Shown here piece after piece: positions 48,540-61,057 of a stretch of 64,000 nt of DNA. Position numbers and translations under genes: made by a program. Within the stretch, counting starts at the first letter, position 1. The number at the start of each line of letters is the position of its first letter. Location of the stretch: assembly GCA_027627225.1 (NCBI GenBank), contig CM051030.1, forward strand, positions 28,267,927 through 28,331,926. Reading direction: 5' to 3'. This DNA is from Congeria kusceri. Lineage: Eukaryota; Mollusca; Bivalvia; Myida; Dreissenidae. Below the pieces are notes generated by a model, which saw only the letters and a program-made list of their open reading frames with translations, made no database searches and was not told the DNA's origin.

Positions 48540-49492
48540 ATAATATTGGAATTTCCGACATGTTGGTCAGTATGACGGACAAAATGGCGGATGCAACACA
48601 TGCGTATTAGATTGGCTTATTGACCTGTCAATCATCGGTCCGTCGTAACGTCAATTCTTGTCATTACGATAAGCCCAGTGATTTTAACGTCACTTTAAAT
48701 GATTTAGCAAATCGCCATATGGTATTGTTATATCATTACTACCAATATGTATATTTCTGATGTTAATCATAGGCAAAGATTGGATGCGTTGTCCTGATAA
48801 TGAATATAAAAGCATGGCAGTCTTTACTGACAACTATTTTAAAACAACTAACTCTATTATTTATATTTAAACTAACTAGATAATGTGACACATTGTTTAT
48901 ATCTTACGTTTATGAATATCTTGGTGATCTGTCGTAGCAGACAGTGTTCCCACATAAATCTTTTAATAAGATGATTTTGTTCCGAATATAACAATAAATG
49001 TACTTAAAACACTCTGCACCGGATTATTGGCACTAAATTCAAGCCCTAGCTGAAATAAGTGAGGCAAATTATGTAAATACATCGTTTACAATTGATGACA
49101 AGGTACTATAACTCCTTTCTTTACAAAACAATATACATTTTTCCAAATGTTACATTATAATATATAATATTATTGTTTTAGTACTAAATTTCCATGAGGA
49201 TTGTGGTATCCATTGCAATATATACTGTTTCCAGAGAATATAAAAACAGTCAGATGTAATTTGTTTAGTATCGTGTGTAACTTGTCGATCTGGGTAATGT
49301 CAACAGATCGTTAGTCACAGGCAAAAGTCTTGGGCAGTGGAACGACATTCTAAGAAATTGGGGAAAATCACATGAGTTGTAACTTCAATTGCCGCCCTTG
49401 TCTGAAGTTGTAACTTCTGTAATGCTTGTCCGACAAAAATGATGCATATTAATAATAATATTATTATTAATAATGATAATATTTAAAAAAAA

Positions 49493-49543
<51 letters not shown>

Positions 49544-49955
49544 TAAAATAAATAATAATAATAATTTTGCATGACACTCTCAATGGCAGCTTTGTATGCG
49601 TAATACGTTTTTACTTGTCTATTCATGTTTGAAGCAAATTATTATATGTCTGACACATCAACACATTTACAATTCTATGAAATACAGATCTTTAAACCAT
49701 CCACACTGTATCTACATTAACTACTCGGGACTCTGTATGAAAATTACATATCGGATGAAATTTTAAGACCCATTCGTATTTTCAGCTGACAACCACACAT
49801 TTCCTTAAATGCAAATAATAAGTGGGACCTTTGTTGAACCTTGCTTATTAAAACAAACAGCAGCTGTTGAACTATCAGCGCAAATTCTCATCTGCCTGTC
49901 TATTATTTCTCTACACAATGAATGAAACGCTAATCAAACTGATTTTAGTTCATGG
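48540..49955. other. AT-rich stretch left of the TTAA element
   Basis: Nothing recognised apart from the microsatellite at 49485-49541. Confidence 0.4.
49485..49541. repeat. A26 run followed by (TA)n microsatellite
   Basis: Twenty-six A residues (49485-49510) are followed by about 15 TA units; TAA repeats flank both sides. Confidence 0.9.
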
Positions 49956-49958
49956 CAA

Positions 49959-49994
49959 TTAACCAGTAGACAGCGCTGAGATAGCTCCGCCCAC
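49959..49994 (+). repeat. Left TTAA and terminal inverted repeat
   Basis: TTAA, then CCAGTAGAC, a 12-base insertion relative to the right end (AGCGCTGAGATA), then GCTCCGCCCAC. The CCGCCC box could also act as a GC-box promoter for the gene starting at 50039. Confidence 0.6.
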
Positions 49995-50038
49995 TGATCA
50001 CATGACCAAACCCTTGGACAACTTAAGATAATTAAACA

Positions 50039-52008
50039 ATGGCCGACACGCTATCGTTGAGTGTTATTCCCAGCGCGTTTGGCGAACATGTTTTGCAATA
50101 TAAGCCGTCATTGCGACATAGAATTGAAGGGGGAAAGTTTGCGAATGAGTCGTACGTTGCCTTTGGGAACTTTTTAAAAGGTTTTGATACGGACATCTTG
50201 GTTAAAGCCGGTGTTTATCGAAGCCAAAAGCGTAATGACGAGGCGCATAAAAATAAAATAAACTTGTCGGTGGAGGGAGTTTTGATTTCGTATGCACTTT
50301 GCAGTTGCACGGCAGGGTATGTCAAGTTTACGTGTTCTTTGTTTGTAATTAAGTTGTATATAACGAATATTTAAAGAATTAATTATAATAAGCTATTGTC
50401 GAAAGTCCGTATTGTTCGAAATAATTATGTAAACATTGCATCACTGTGCTAATTAAATTTCCTAAACTACATTTGATATACCTTCTATAGTACTATATTA
50501 TAATAATTAATGTATAGTACACCACTACACAGTATAGACAGTATAAATGCTTGCTCTAGCGTTGGTAGTGTTTTATTGCATTTAAGAACTAGTTTTCGAT
50601 TTATCGTTGAAAATCTGTCAATAAACAAATATTTGGAGTTCTGATGCGTTGGAATTAAATCACAAGGGCGTTAAATTTTTTCAATTCTAACATGATCTGT
50701 CAAATAATTTGGCATTTGTAATGAGAAATACATTTAACTATGCTGCGCTAAGAATCTGGAGTATTTTTTTCGTCATTTATTGCGTATTTTAACAACGAAA
50801 ATTTTGTTCTTTGTCTTTAGAAGCGAGTTTAATGAGAACCATTAAGAACTGATCTTGAAGCCTCACCGACTTGAACACTGAAATTCGTTTTGATATTTCA
50901 AATGGGATATGTGATTCATTGGCACTAGAAAAATAAATATTTTCATGAATTGTGTGTACACGAGTCCAGTGTAATACTTAAAGTTCTTGTTAATAGATGA
51001 ATCTCTCACAGATTCAACTGTCATTGGTTGACTTTGTTGCTGGCTTTTGCATTGTTTCTCTGAACTTTAAATGTTCACGTCTTAGTTCTTCATTACACAG
51101 TATCTGTGCTGCTAGTTGCCTCTTCAAAGAGTCATTTCAGCTGTGATTGCCAAAAGCTGCAATGGTGTCAAACCAGAATCTGGAAAAAAAAGTATTTTTG
51201 TACAGTTATTGTTTATGGTGTTACATATTTTGTATCATTAATCTATTTCAGTTGCCTCTGGTTGAACAAGCTGACAACCCTGTTGGTCAGTCTTTTCCTT
51301 GTGGACAGCTGGCTTTTCCAGTGGTTACAGACACTGATTGGAGCAAGGCTGATGATTAAGACTGGTCAAAAGTTGAGTTGACTATGTCGGAGGCTGTCCA
51401 GTTGGAAAAAAACACAAGACAACAGAACTGCTGTGAGTTGTGGATGGACCAGCGGAAGCACAGAATTACTGCGTCCAATGTGGGCGCTATATGAACAGGC
51501 GCGTGTCTTTCACACAGACATTTGTGGATTCTTTTCAAAACAGAAGCCATTTAAATCAATCGGCCGCCACGTCATATGGCTCTGCAAATGAAAATGTTGC
51601 CCGACTGTTGTATCAGAAGAAAACTAGTAACCATGTGCATGACTGCGGGTTTGTTGCCATTCCGGCATTCCCATTCATTTGAGCAACATCGGATGGGAAA
51701 GTGTGCGACTCCAATACAATGGAAACGGGTATCCTACAAATAAAGTGCACGTTTTCCATAAGGGACATGAGTATTATGGATGGTGAACACAATTTAGAAA
51801 TGGATGAGAACACAATCAAATAAAAAAAAAATCATGCATACTTCTTTCAAGTGGAGGAGCCCAGTTTTGTGATTTTGTAACTTTTACAAAGTGTGAAATT
51901 CTTGTTGAGCAAACATCTGTACAGTCTGATATAGTAAAAAAGCTAGAATATTGTATACAACTTTTCAGTTGTAAAAGTATACCTGAGGTAGAGCTGTCTT
52001 GTGGTTGA
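50039..52008 (+). pseudogene. SWIM zinc-finger/YqaJ-type nuclease gene, degraded
   Basis: Exon 1 (50039-50316, ATG, donor GTATGT) encodes MADTLSLSVIPSAFGEHV...SYALCSCTAG, where CxC begins a SWIM finger; the CxH half would lie in the next exon and was not found. After acceptor ATTTCAG (51251) come LPLVEQADNPVGQ, a stop, LEKNTRQQNC...RITASNVGAI, a frameshift, ATSYGSANENVARLLYQKK, VAIPAFPFI, a stop where Gly is expected, ATSDGKVC, and ILQIKC, where the family's catalytic ExK has Gln for Glu. Then KKNHAYFFQV, a frameshift, CDFVTFTKCEILVEQ, and a stop at 52006. YqaJ proteins are lambda-exonuclease-type nucleases (PD-(D/E)xK fold). With at least four lesions this copy is dead. Confidence 0.75.
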
Positions 52009-52009
52009 A

Positions 52010-52814
52010 CTTGACTGCAAACGTCTTAATTAATCTGGGGGTCCGTTGCAACATTGTCTTTATTGCTGAAAGTATGATTGTTATGTTATACAAATAATGG
52101 ACGGTTGTTGCTTTAGCATGCCAATGTTATTGTTATGATTGTTTGATATGTTGTCAGGAAGCATTTAATGGTTCTTCTAATTTTACTTATTTATTTAGTA
52201 AATCAAATATGTTATGTGATACAAAGTGACAAACGTGTTAAGACATGATTATGTTATGGATAAGCCTTTCTTTCCAAGTGTATTGTTTTCTTTTGCTGAT
52301 GGGTCGAGAGGTGTATTAATAAACTGCATGATAATTTATGTATGAGTGTTGTTATTCCTTGTTTCATGATGTAGAAATCACTAGACTACATAAAAGTGCA
52401 GGCTGTTATTTCAGTTAATCACGGTAGCCACATAAAACAGTATTTGAAATAACCCACTTGCCTAAAAAGCCTGGGACCAGTAAAATTCTATACCGGCAAG
52501 TTAAAATTTTGACCTGCCTGCCAGAAAGAGCATGTACAAGAAGGATGAAATTTTTTGAAATTAAGACTCAATAATACGACAATGTTCATAATTCTTTTCT
52601 CAAAATATATCATTACCTGATTTTCTTTCTATATGACTGACTACATGAAGACATCACTATCATTTATTTATAAGGTTTTTATAATCTCTGGGTTTTATTT
52701 CCACATTTTGGACAAGTTCAGTTGAAATTGTATGGCTTATGCCCAAATGGACAAGCCCTTTCAAAATAATTATTGTGAAGATTGCTAAAGTGCATTTAAG
52801 GTTAAAGAACATAC
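52010..52814. other. Interior of the TTAA element between the two genes
   Basis: No coding sequence was recognised. A transposase remnant could be hidden here in a state too degraded to read by eye. Confidence 0.4.
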
Positions 52815-53584
52815 TTGTACCAGGACTTTTTTCGAAATTGCGGATACTGAGCGGTACTTAGGTGGTGGCCGTCTTGGTATAATTTCCTGTCTTGAATATG
52901 GGGTGATGGCAAGTATTGGGTATGGATAAGCTTCACCTGGCCTTCCATCATGGAAGTGCCAAAATAACATAATATTGATATGCATAAACTTGAAACTTAT
53001 GCTGTTTCTCTAACAGCAAAATGTAAAAATAAGTAAATATTTACGTGTACAATTAAATATGCTAATGTTATTTCAAGAATACAACAGTAAACACAATATA
53101 GACTCTTACTTGTCATCAGAATTTTCAGAAACATAAACAAAATTGTATCTGAATCACTGAGAAGTCGTTGTTTACACTGTGCGATATAAGGAGTTTTGCA
53201 ACTCAAGTTGGCAATATAGTAAAGTTGCATTGGTCAATAAATCGAGTTACAATGACATAAGCTGCTCGTAACCATAGATGGAAATAAAACATTCAAGCGT
53301 TTGTATTGATCAAGAGCATAAGCCTTGTAAGTTTTATAATCGGATAATCATTCATGCAATATTAAAAACGTTAAAACCTTACTGCAGACGTAAAGGCAGT
53401 AGTTTCCTCCTACGATCGCTACATTTAGCTTGTGTTTGGGCCGACCGCAAGCTTTAATCCATTGCTTGCATCTTTCAAGCTGAAATTTAGGCTTCGGGAA
53501 CGGATGGAACACCACACCACCTTCCAGACGTTCCTTTTACCTACTATCGCTGTTATACAGCCCCCACTGGCATCGTTTAACCAT
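52815..53584 (-). pseudogene. THAP zinc-finger gene, two exons, broken
   Basis: Exon 1 (53584-53378, 69 codons from ATG) encodes MVKRCQWGLYNSDSR, a TAA, then GGVVFHPFPKPK, RCKQWIKACGRP and YVCSK. Exon 2 (52958-52815) continues HFHDGRPGEAYPYPILA to a donor GTATGT (52814-52809). This is the C2CH THAP DNA-binding domain (C...C...C-x2-H with the FPKP block). Three lesions are visible: Tyr replaces the second zinc Cys (GLCNSD is usual), a stop follows DSR, and the exon 2 acceptor reads GG instead of AG. THAP domains bind DNA and occur in P-element and Kolobok transposases and in host proteins. Its start lies just inside the right inverted repeat. Confidence 0.8.
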
Positions 53585-53744
53585 TTTTCGTGAGTTTAAA
53601 CAGTTGATATTTTCACTAAGCTAGAGAATAACCCATATCTACTTTCGGTTAGTCTTTCCAAGAAAAACGCTCGGATGTAAAACTTTACTAGGTGCGCGTC
53701 AACGGACGATTTTCATTGGTTAACCGGTTATCGGTTCTAGAATT

Positions 53745-53769
53745 GTGGGCGGAGCCGTCTACTGGTTAA
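53745..53769 (-). repeat. Right TTAA and terminal inverted repeat
   Basis: GTGGGCGGAGC, one base, GTCTACTGG, then TTAA: the mirror of the left end without the 12-base insertion. Confidence 0.6.
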
Positions 53770-53779
53770 TTACGGGGCT

Positions 53780-55070
53780 GTTGTGTTTCATCAACATCCC
53801 ATTGATCTCCTGTTGATCCGTTGTCTTTGTGTCATTCATAAAAGTATTATTTTTAATAAACTATTTGTGAAAATGGATCATAGTACACGGAATCCACCAC
53901 TTAATATGTTTATTACATCAGTCTGGCAAGAAAACTGTTACATCCGAATTCCCATAATTTCCATGATTCATTCCAAGCAACTCACATTGCGGTATATCTC
54001 TAATCTCTTTGTAAATAAAGCTGCATGGGGTACAGCAGGACCACAGCCATATATTTGATAATTAAAGTAAGCAAAATCGTTTATCGCACAATTTTTGTTG
54101 GGAATAATATACTGGCTCTCGGTCATTATTTTTGCACTTTTTAGAGAGCTGATACTAATTTTCATTTTTCTTGAATTTTAATTAAAACAAAGAAATTCAA
54201 TTATTTGCGTTGTCTTAAATACAGGCTTGTCAATGTCAAATAAATGAACCGTTTCTGCGACATTATCTAAATGATCTGTATTTACAAATCCCTGTTTCTG
54301 AGATGTGCAAAAACCCACTTCAATATTTTACTGTAACGACTTTCCAAAAGAACATCGGGTATTTACTATAATTATTTAAGATATTGACAATGTACTATTA
54401 CACGTCTTTCAGATCGCAGCAAGCAGTCTTTTTTTCATTACACGCAGTGCTGCTTTCAGTGTTTCCATTTTGAAGTGCTTAGAATCAACACTTTCATTCA
54501 AACGGCTTAAAATAAATTAATATCAGTCTTATTAAATTGTCCTTGTTATGTCGAATAAAATGTTTGACGCAAAGCCATCAGATTTGCTCGACATGTCATC
54601 AACATATGACACTACTGTGTCACTTTTGGAGCTTTGTCCCGACATGCCACTGTGTAAAGCCTTCTCCCTATTGTTGTGTCCACAATTACTATCCTCCATA
54701 ATTATGTCCCTATCATGTAATATTCTCAAGCAATATATACACATCACTCTTCTTGTTAATTAAAGTAATATTATATCACTTAGTCCAAATCACAAAAAAA
54801 CGATATCTAAATAGAGATCTACACTTAAAACCTTCTTCCTTATGCTACATTTTCCTGCCCTAATTGTTAAATAAACACGTCAATCCCTATAAACAACCTC
54901 TGACAAGCCACTGGATATATCCTATCTCATAGCAAAGTGAGTCACACTGTGATGATGTAGAATAAATGTTTATGTAGAACAACAAGTATTGAAACACAAT
55001 CTGGTCAATCTTTGAATTAAACAGTATGTGTTACATGGTTCTTAAGCTCAATAGATTCTTGCATAGTCAT
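53780..55070. other. AT-rich stretch right of the TTAA element
   Basis: No gene recognised; open frames of up to 91 codons have no domain signature. Confidence 0.4.
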
Positions 55071-55074
55071 ATAT

Positions 55075-55440
55075 TCTGTCATTGACCTTACATAATGACC
55101 CCCGACGACGATTGAATATCAGTAGTAAGTACAAAACGAGGCACAATTCTTATAAAATGCTGGCCACAGCTATGAGCCTTGGCCAGTGACCTTCTTTAAT
55201 TATCCTGAAGACATGTGTGAAGTTTCAGCTGAATATCTGTAGTAGTTACAGCGATATTTACTGGCACGCAAACCTTAACCTGAATTTTCTCTTGCACGCG
55301 AACCATAACCCGACTTTTCTTATTAGGGGTATAATTCTGCTAAAATTCTGGTCACAGTTATGGGCTTTGGCTAGTGACCTCATATAACGACCCTAAATAT
55401 ATGTGTGAAGTGTTAAATGAATATATGTAAGTCTAAGTAA
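55075..55440 (+). repeat. Dispersed bivalve-type repeat, copy 3 (with internal duplication)
   Basis: It contains GACATGTGTGAAGTTTCAGC, TGAATATCTGTAGTAGTTACAG and two rounds of GGCCACAGCTATGAGCCTTGG / GGTCACAGTTATGGGCTTTGG about 190 bases apart. Same family as 32.64 and 41.24 kb. Confidence 0.6.
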
Positions 55441-55444
55441 TTCA

Positions 55445-57580
55445 AAAAAATGCATTTATTTCAAAGCTTTAATGTTGTGTTTTACTCGACAAAGATGTGC
55501 CAGTATTATTAAGGGTTCACAAATTTAACTTTCAATTTGTTGTTCCAGCATTGTTTCTTACATAAGGCGTTTAAATTATATACATGTACACCTCTATATG
55601 AATGAAATATCAATGCATCAATTTAGATATTGTTATAGTTAAGACAATTTAATACTATAAAAATCAACGGCACATTCCTCAGCACTGAGTAAACAATTGT
55701 GATAAAATTGTGGTAATACCGCATTTTCAGAGCATAAAAATCTAACTTGTAGTTGTGTTGTGTTGTTCTCTTTGCAAGCATGTTTCATGATCTTCTGCTG
55801 ATAGCTTGTGACCAAGACTGTAAAAATTTGCTTCATATGTTATGTTTCTTTTGAAAGAAATAAACTGTTAATTTACATGTCTATGAACAAATAATGTCTT
55901 AGAGATAAAATAAGTATCTCAGGTTGATACCTTATTTCGCAAAAATACATAAGTATTAAAAATGCGTAAAAAATATTTTCGTTTCAGATTACATGACCAA
56001 ATAAATTAGGGTAGGTAAGTAGGTAGGGATTTTTTTATTTAGTAAATGGTCAACTTGAAGGTTCTAGATCTGAATCAATATTCAAAACACTTCAGTAATA
56101 TAGTTCAACAAGTAGATGCTATCAAATCAAAACACTTATTTAGCCACAAAAAACAAAAACATTCAGTTATAAAAAAAACAATAAATACAAGAAAAAAATA
56201 TCTGACAAACAATAAAATGTTTTAGGGTCAGGGCATTTTTTAGGATAGGTCGGTTAACCTGAACCCATTTTTTTACGCCTTACAATAATACTAATGTTCT
56301 ACTGGTAAAAAAAAAGACAGGTTTTTGTAAATGGTCTCATTTGTCATAACCAAAACTGAGCGTATGTTTACGAATCGCAAAGGTTTCCCTGTTACCTAAT
56401 ACAAAAAATCACAATAACATTTCTTCACTTGTAAGAATCCGCTTTATTGTAAGTTGACGGTAAAAATGATTACCATTTAATATTTAACAGACATTTGTTG
56501 TTTTTTGCGATTTGGGGGAAAGGGCCTGACCTTTTTATAGGAGAAAAAATTAGTGTAAAATGCCTGATTTGGGGGGGAAAATAAGCATGTTATTGGCAAT
56601 TTTAGGGGAAAATATTAACAACTATAATATGCACACAATTCACCTATTCTACTATGCGTAAGTGTCAAGTAATTGTGTGATGACTTTTGACTATTCCTTT
56701 GTCATCTGTCTTTTCTCGGAACACTGGCCACTGGAGGAACCTACCTCTATGTCCTTATTGTTTTAATTTATATATATATTTCATTGTGTTATATATCAAT
56801 GCCATTATGCCAGAATTAAATATTATGTCATTACCAAAAGCACTTGTACACTAAGATTACATGCACTATATTAAATGTATTAAACATTGTAGTTTATTGA
56901 TCATTGCAGTAACTTGAATAACTTAATTTTCATGTCAATGTTATATTATTTACAAGCGCTTTACAAAATACTATTATTTATATTAATAAGGTAAAATTTG
57001 TAAATAATATGATGAATTGCTGCCCTCTGATTAATATATAAAAGCTGAACAAAATATACACCAAATGTTACGTCAAAATTATAAAAGGCACATATACATG
57101 TAAAAACAACAGCTTATTTGTAATATCAAGAACAATCCACTTTTACTTTACTGTCCGAAATGTAAACATACCCGATAACCAGTCCATTTGACACATTAAA
57201 GACACCCAATTTCACACTCCATTTATCGACAAGATAATCCTTTAATTAACTGTTGTGTATGCTGATTTTACAAGATATTGCAAGCAATCATCTTTAATTA
57301 GACAAGACAAGAGACCAGACAAATATTTATTAAGACTTGTACAGTGTTCATCGCTTAACACTGCAATGTTACTGTTTCTGCATTTTCCTAAATTGTCAAT
57401 CACTAAACGAAAAAGGGTCAGATAAGAATATCGAGAAAAATGATTTGAGAACCATTAGCAAAAAACGCACATCCACTACCCAACTCATACTTTAGTTAGC
57501 CCATTGTACTAACCGTTGTTTTAAATAAAAATTAATCCTATCCCCCTTTGCGTATTGTTCAGATACCTTAATTATCAAAC
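55445..57580. other. AT-rich stretch without recognised genes
   Basis: Nothing recognised; homopolymer A and G runs near 56.3 and 56.5 kb only. Confidence 0.4.
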
Positions 57581-57589
57581 CTATCACAA

Positions 57590-57655
57590 CAGTATGGTCT
57601 TCATCTGTACAAGTTCTCAGGTGAGCGCTTTGGGCCATCAAAGCCCTCTTGTTAA
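57590..57655 (+). repeat. Fragment of a common bivalve repeat end
   Basis: TTCTCAGGTGAGCGCTTTGGG followed by CCATCAAAGCCCTCTTGTT resembles, from memory, the conserved end of an abundant bivalve dispersed repeat. Family name not known to me. Confidence 0.4.
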
Positions 57656-58111
57656 CTAACTTCTGTCTGTAGAACTAAGTTGAAACAAATTCATCTATTA
57701 TGTTAATTACTCTTAAACACTTAATATGATAAATTACTCATGTTCACAATTTTTAACCTTTCGACTTAATCACATCATGAATTGTTGGGGTTTCAACTTC
57801 AATATTATATCATCATGTTGCACCCAAAGAATGTCCTGTGTTGGCCACACTAAAGGACCATTTTATTTCCTTTGATTGAACCATCAAAGAGCGAGTTATA
57901 AATGGTACCTACGCTACACTTTTATAATGTAGTTGGCAATAGAATAATGCAAAAACTTCTTTCGTTTTATATACCCTATACCCTATATTGACAATTTTAG
58001 AAAAAATTATTGTAAATATGAAATTATTTAGTTTATGATGCAAATTTTGTCTTCACTAGTCCATATTCCATTAGTAAGTAATAATACATAGTGTTGCTAA
58101 AAATAGTAAAA

Positions 58112-58222
58112 TGTTGACGTCAATTACGGGCCGTTACGCGGCTCCGCTGAGCCGATATAATTATAATTGGCCGCGGCCGATTTTTCGATAATCGAAGAGA
58201 ATCCGATCGCGCGACGTCAACG
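58112..58222. repeat. Small GC-rich inverted-repeat island
   Basis: GTTGACGTC at 58113 faces an inverted copy (GACGTCAAC) at about 58214. The interior has self-complementary blocks (CGGCTCCGCTGAGCCG, GGCCGCGGCC). Surrounding DNA is strongly AT-rich. Probably a MITE-like foldback. Confidence 0.45.
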
Positions 58223-58229
58223 ACCACGA

Positions 58230-58930
58230 ATGGCGTATTTAGTCAAAATTAAACGGTAATATCCGAAAATGCAAATACTGAATATTAACGAAAGTTTGTA
58301 GTTAAATTGATTAAATATATATACGATTTATAGCCTATGCATCGTTTGAGAAAAAGAATCACTGAACAAAATTGAACAGATTGGAAACTTTTACTGTACC
58401 TCAATTTCAATCCATTGCTTCCAACAATAAAAATCCAACAATACTGTAAGCACTTCAATTCCATTTTGTTGTATCCATAATCCTTAATTTTTAACAATCA
58501 TGATATTAATTTCATGCGAACCATTCTGACCAGAAACACTATTTACGAAATTGCAATGACTGGTCAGAACGTTTGATTTTATTCGATTCAAAGTCTCAAA
58601 CTATATTATTTATCCAACTGACACATTCATCATTCAGAATTCGTCCATCATGATTTAGTAAACTAATAGTAATGTAGTTTGCTAAAAATAAAAGCAAACA
58701 CGACATAATCGTTGTCACAACAAAACAGCGAGTCCAGCGAAAACTGGTTTGTTTTGTCACTGTTTTTCTGCTTATAAATTACGTCATTCGTTAGAATTGC
58801 GTCACGTATTACGTAATTAGTTGAATGTTAAATAAAAGTACGGAAAGTTTGTTTGGTGTTTTTGTTAACATTTTGTGTAATAAAGAAAGTAACATGATTC
58901 TTTTCTTGTGACAGGATAATATGTATTATA
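58230..58930. other. AT-rich spacer between two GC-rich foldbacks
   Basis: No gene recognised. Confidence 0.4.
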
Positions 58931-58933
58931 AAC

Positions 58934-59090
58934 GATAATATACGGCTGAGCTGGGCCGGGCGTCTATAATCGGCCCTAGCCGTATAACGGCCCTCGGGCC
59001 AAAGGCTCTCGGGCCAAAGGCTCTCGGGCCGTCATATCGGCAGCTGGCCGATTATAGATGCTCGGCCCAGCTCTGCCGTATATTATTGTC
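58934..59090. repeat. Foldback element, about 42-base arms with 15-base core repeats
   Basis: The left arm (58935-58975) reads ATAATATACGGC, GAGCTGGGCC, TCTATAATCGGCC. The reverse complement of 59046-59086 reads the same with two or three mismatches. The 70-base centre holds a tandem GGGCCAAAGGCTCTC. It can form a long hairpin or cruciform; non-autonomous MITE-like origin is likely. Confidence 0.7.
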
Positions 59091-59094
59091 TAAA

Positions 59095-61050
59095 TATTTT
59101 CTTTATAATTGCAAGATCTGTGTCCACATTATATATTATATTATATATGCATACTTACCCATTTTTGTAACAATCACTGTAAAATTGTGTTTTAATAACA
59201 ATCTTGCAGAGTCGTATGATATTAATTTAAATCTATTTAAAAATAATCTGAGGTATCATGCATTTCTGGTAAGGCATGCTACGCATTTATAAGCTGTTAA
59301 ATATTCAGACTGATTGCATTTACATAATACGTAACCTCAGCTGCATGTATAAGCTTAACACAATCGTGTTTGTAACGATAACAAAACTCTTTACCCAAAC
59401 TTTTAGTTCCTAAGTTTTCATCGGTCAGTGCATAAAATGATAGCCCTCCATTATTTGTTTTCCTAAGGTTTACCACAATACTTTGTGAACTTGATGACGT
59501 CATGCAAAAACAATGACGTAATAGCACATAAATATAATACTTTTACAAAATGTCCATTTAAGCTGTAACATAGGTATCGGTAACATAGGTGACATAGATA
59601 TGGCAAAACGATAAAATGATAAATACAGACTATCTGTAAACAATTAATATATATTTTTGACAGGTTTTGCAACCTAGAAATTTGACGGAAATTGTGACTT
59701 AAAAAAACAACATTTTAAGAATTGTATTTCGTTCTCAACCACGTAACATATGTATTGAGTTTATATATAACACTCCAAAATAAACAAATGACATTTTAAC
59801 TTTGCAGAAGAAAAATATAAAAAAAAGGTTGTTAAACTATACATCCATAAATTACTATATATGTATGGCCTTTTTTAAGCACAAAAGTAACCGCTTTATA
59901 CTAATAGTTTATAACTTGTGTATGCACAAAGTCACTGGTAACAAAAGCTCCCCAAAATAAATATTATTTCTTGACTCCATTTGCATACACCTACCATAAG
60001 CATGGACATGCGTGACTAGTTCGACACAAGCAACCCCTTCCAATGAGGCATAGGTTTGGCAATTAACATCAACTGGGTTTTGTCAAATAAATTTCACATT
60101 TTTGCTGCTAACATTATTTATCCACCAATATAACTTCCTGACGCTTACCTCAGACAACTGCAATTTGATACTAAAGTATACAGAATTCTGGATACCTACT
60201 AATTTGACTCTTTCAAGTGTACGGTAATGCATCTTGGCTTCAAAATTTGCAAAACATTTGTTAATGATAATTCCACTGAAATAAGCTTATTGTCTGACCT
60301 CAATCCACGCTAAAGAAACCAACCTGTTTGCCATAGAAATGATATTTTCCATTCTGTTCGCAGCCAAGTAAACCTTAAACTCAACATAATCAATAATGAA
60401 ACCAAAACATGTAATTCTCTGACAAGGTTGTTACACATATTTTTATGCCTGTCATATCAAATCCTAATGCAACCTAGGTGTCAACCAATGTATTGGAATT
60501 ATAAAAACACTTCAGTTTGATATGGTTCATATTAATGGAATCATCAATATAATAACATTGAATGTTTTGCTTTCTAAACCATGCAAAAACAGGTTTGAGA
60601 ATTTTCATAAACAAATATGGTGCAATTGATACAACAAAAGGAAAATATATACATTTGTATAGTCTGCCATTCCAAAAAAAATCAGGAATTTAGTGTCCGT
60701 TTCATGTATAGGAACCGAAAATCAAGCATAAATGAGATATATTTATAAAAAATAAACATTATTATGAACAAGATCTAAAATAACATACAAGGTCTCTCTC
60801 TAGCTAAAAAAGGTTGTATTCAACCAACTGATTTAAATATATTACATTAATAATTGGTCTGTATTTTCCATTCGACTTCCATTGATTGTCCAAACAGTGT
60901 CAGAGAATCAGATAACAAGGTTAGTGCCTCCGAAGAAACATAGCCTTTCAATAACTCCTCCCGCTGAATGATAGGCACGATACGACAGAAACTAAACACT
61001 GAAAATCGACCATAAGTCTGGCATTAGCATGTACTTTCCTGTCTAATATT
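59095..61050. other. AT-rich stretch without recognised genes
   Basis: A perfect TGACGTCA lies at 59495-59502. No gene seen. Confidence 0.4.
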
Positions 61051-61057
61051 CTCCATA

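Larger units (their letters stand above)
49963..53765. mobile_element. TTAA-flanked inverted-repeat DNA element with SWIM-YqaJ and THAP genes (Kolobok-like candidate)
   Basis: The ends are inverted: AATTAACCAGTAGAC at 49957-49971 and GTCTACTGGTTAATT at 53757-53771, with a second inverted block GCTCCGCCCAC (49984-49994) and GTGGGCGGAGC (53745-53755). Outside each CCAGTAGAC is TTAA, giving a 3,803-base element with a TTAA duplication. A SWIM-YqaJ gene starts 45 bases inside the left repeat block; a THAP gene starts about 160 bases inside the right one and runs towards it. TTAA target sites plus THAP domains characterise the Kolobok superfamily; piggyBac also uses TTAA. No DDE transposase core was seen, so this copy is non-autonomous or has lost it. 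Confidence 0.6.
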
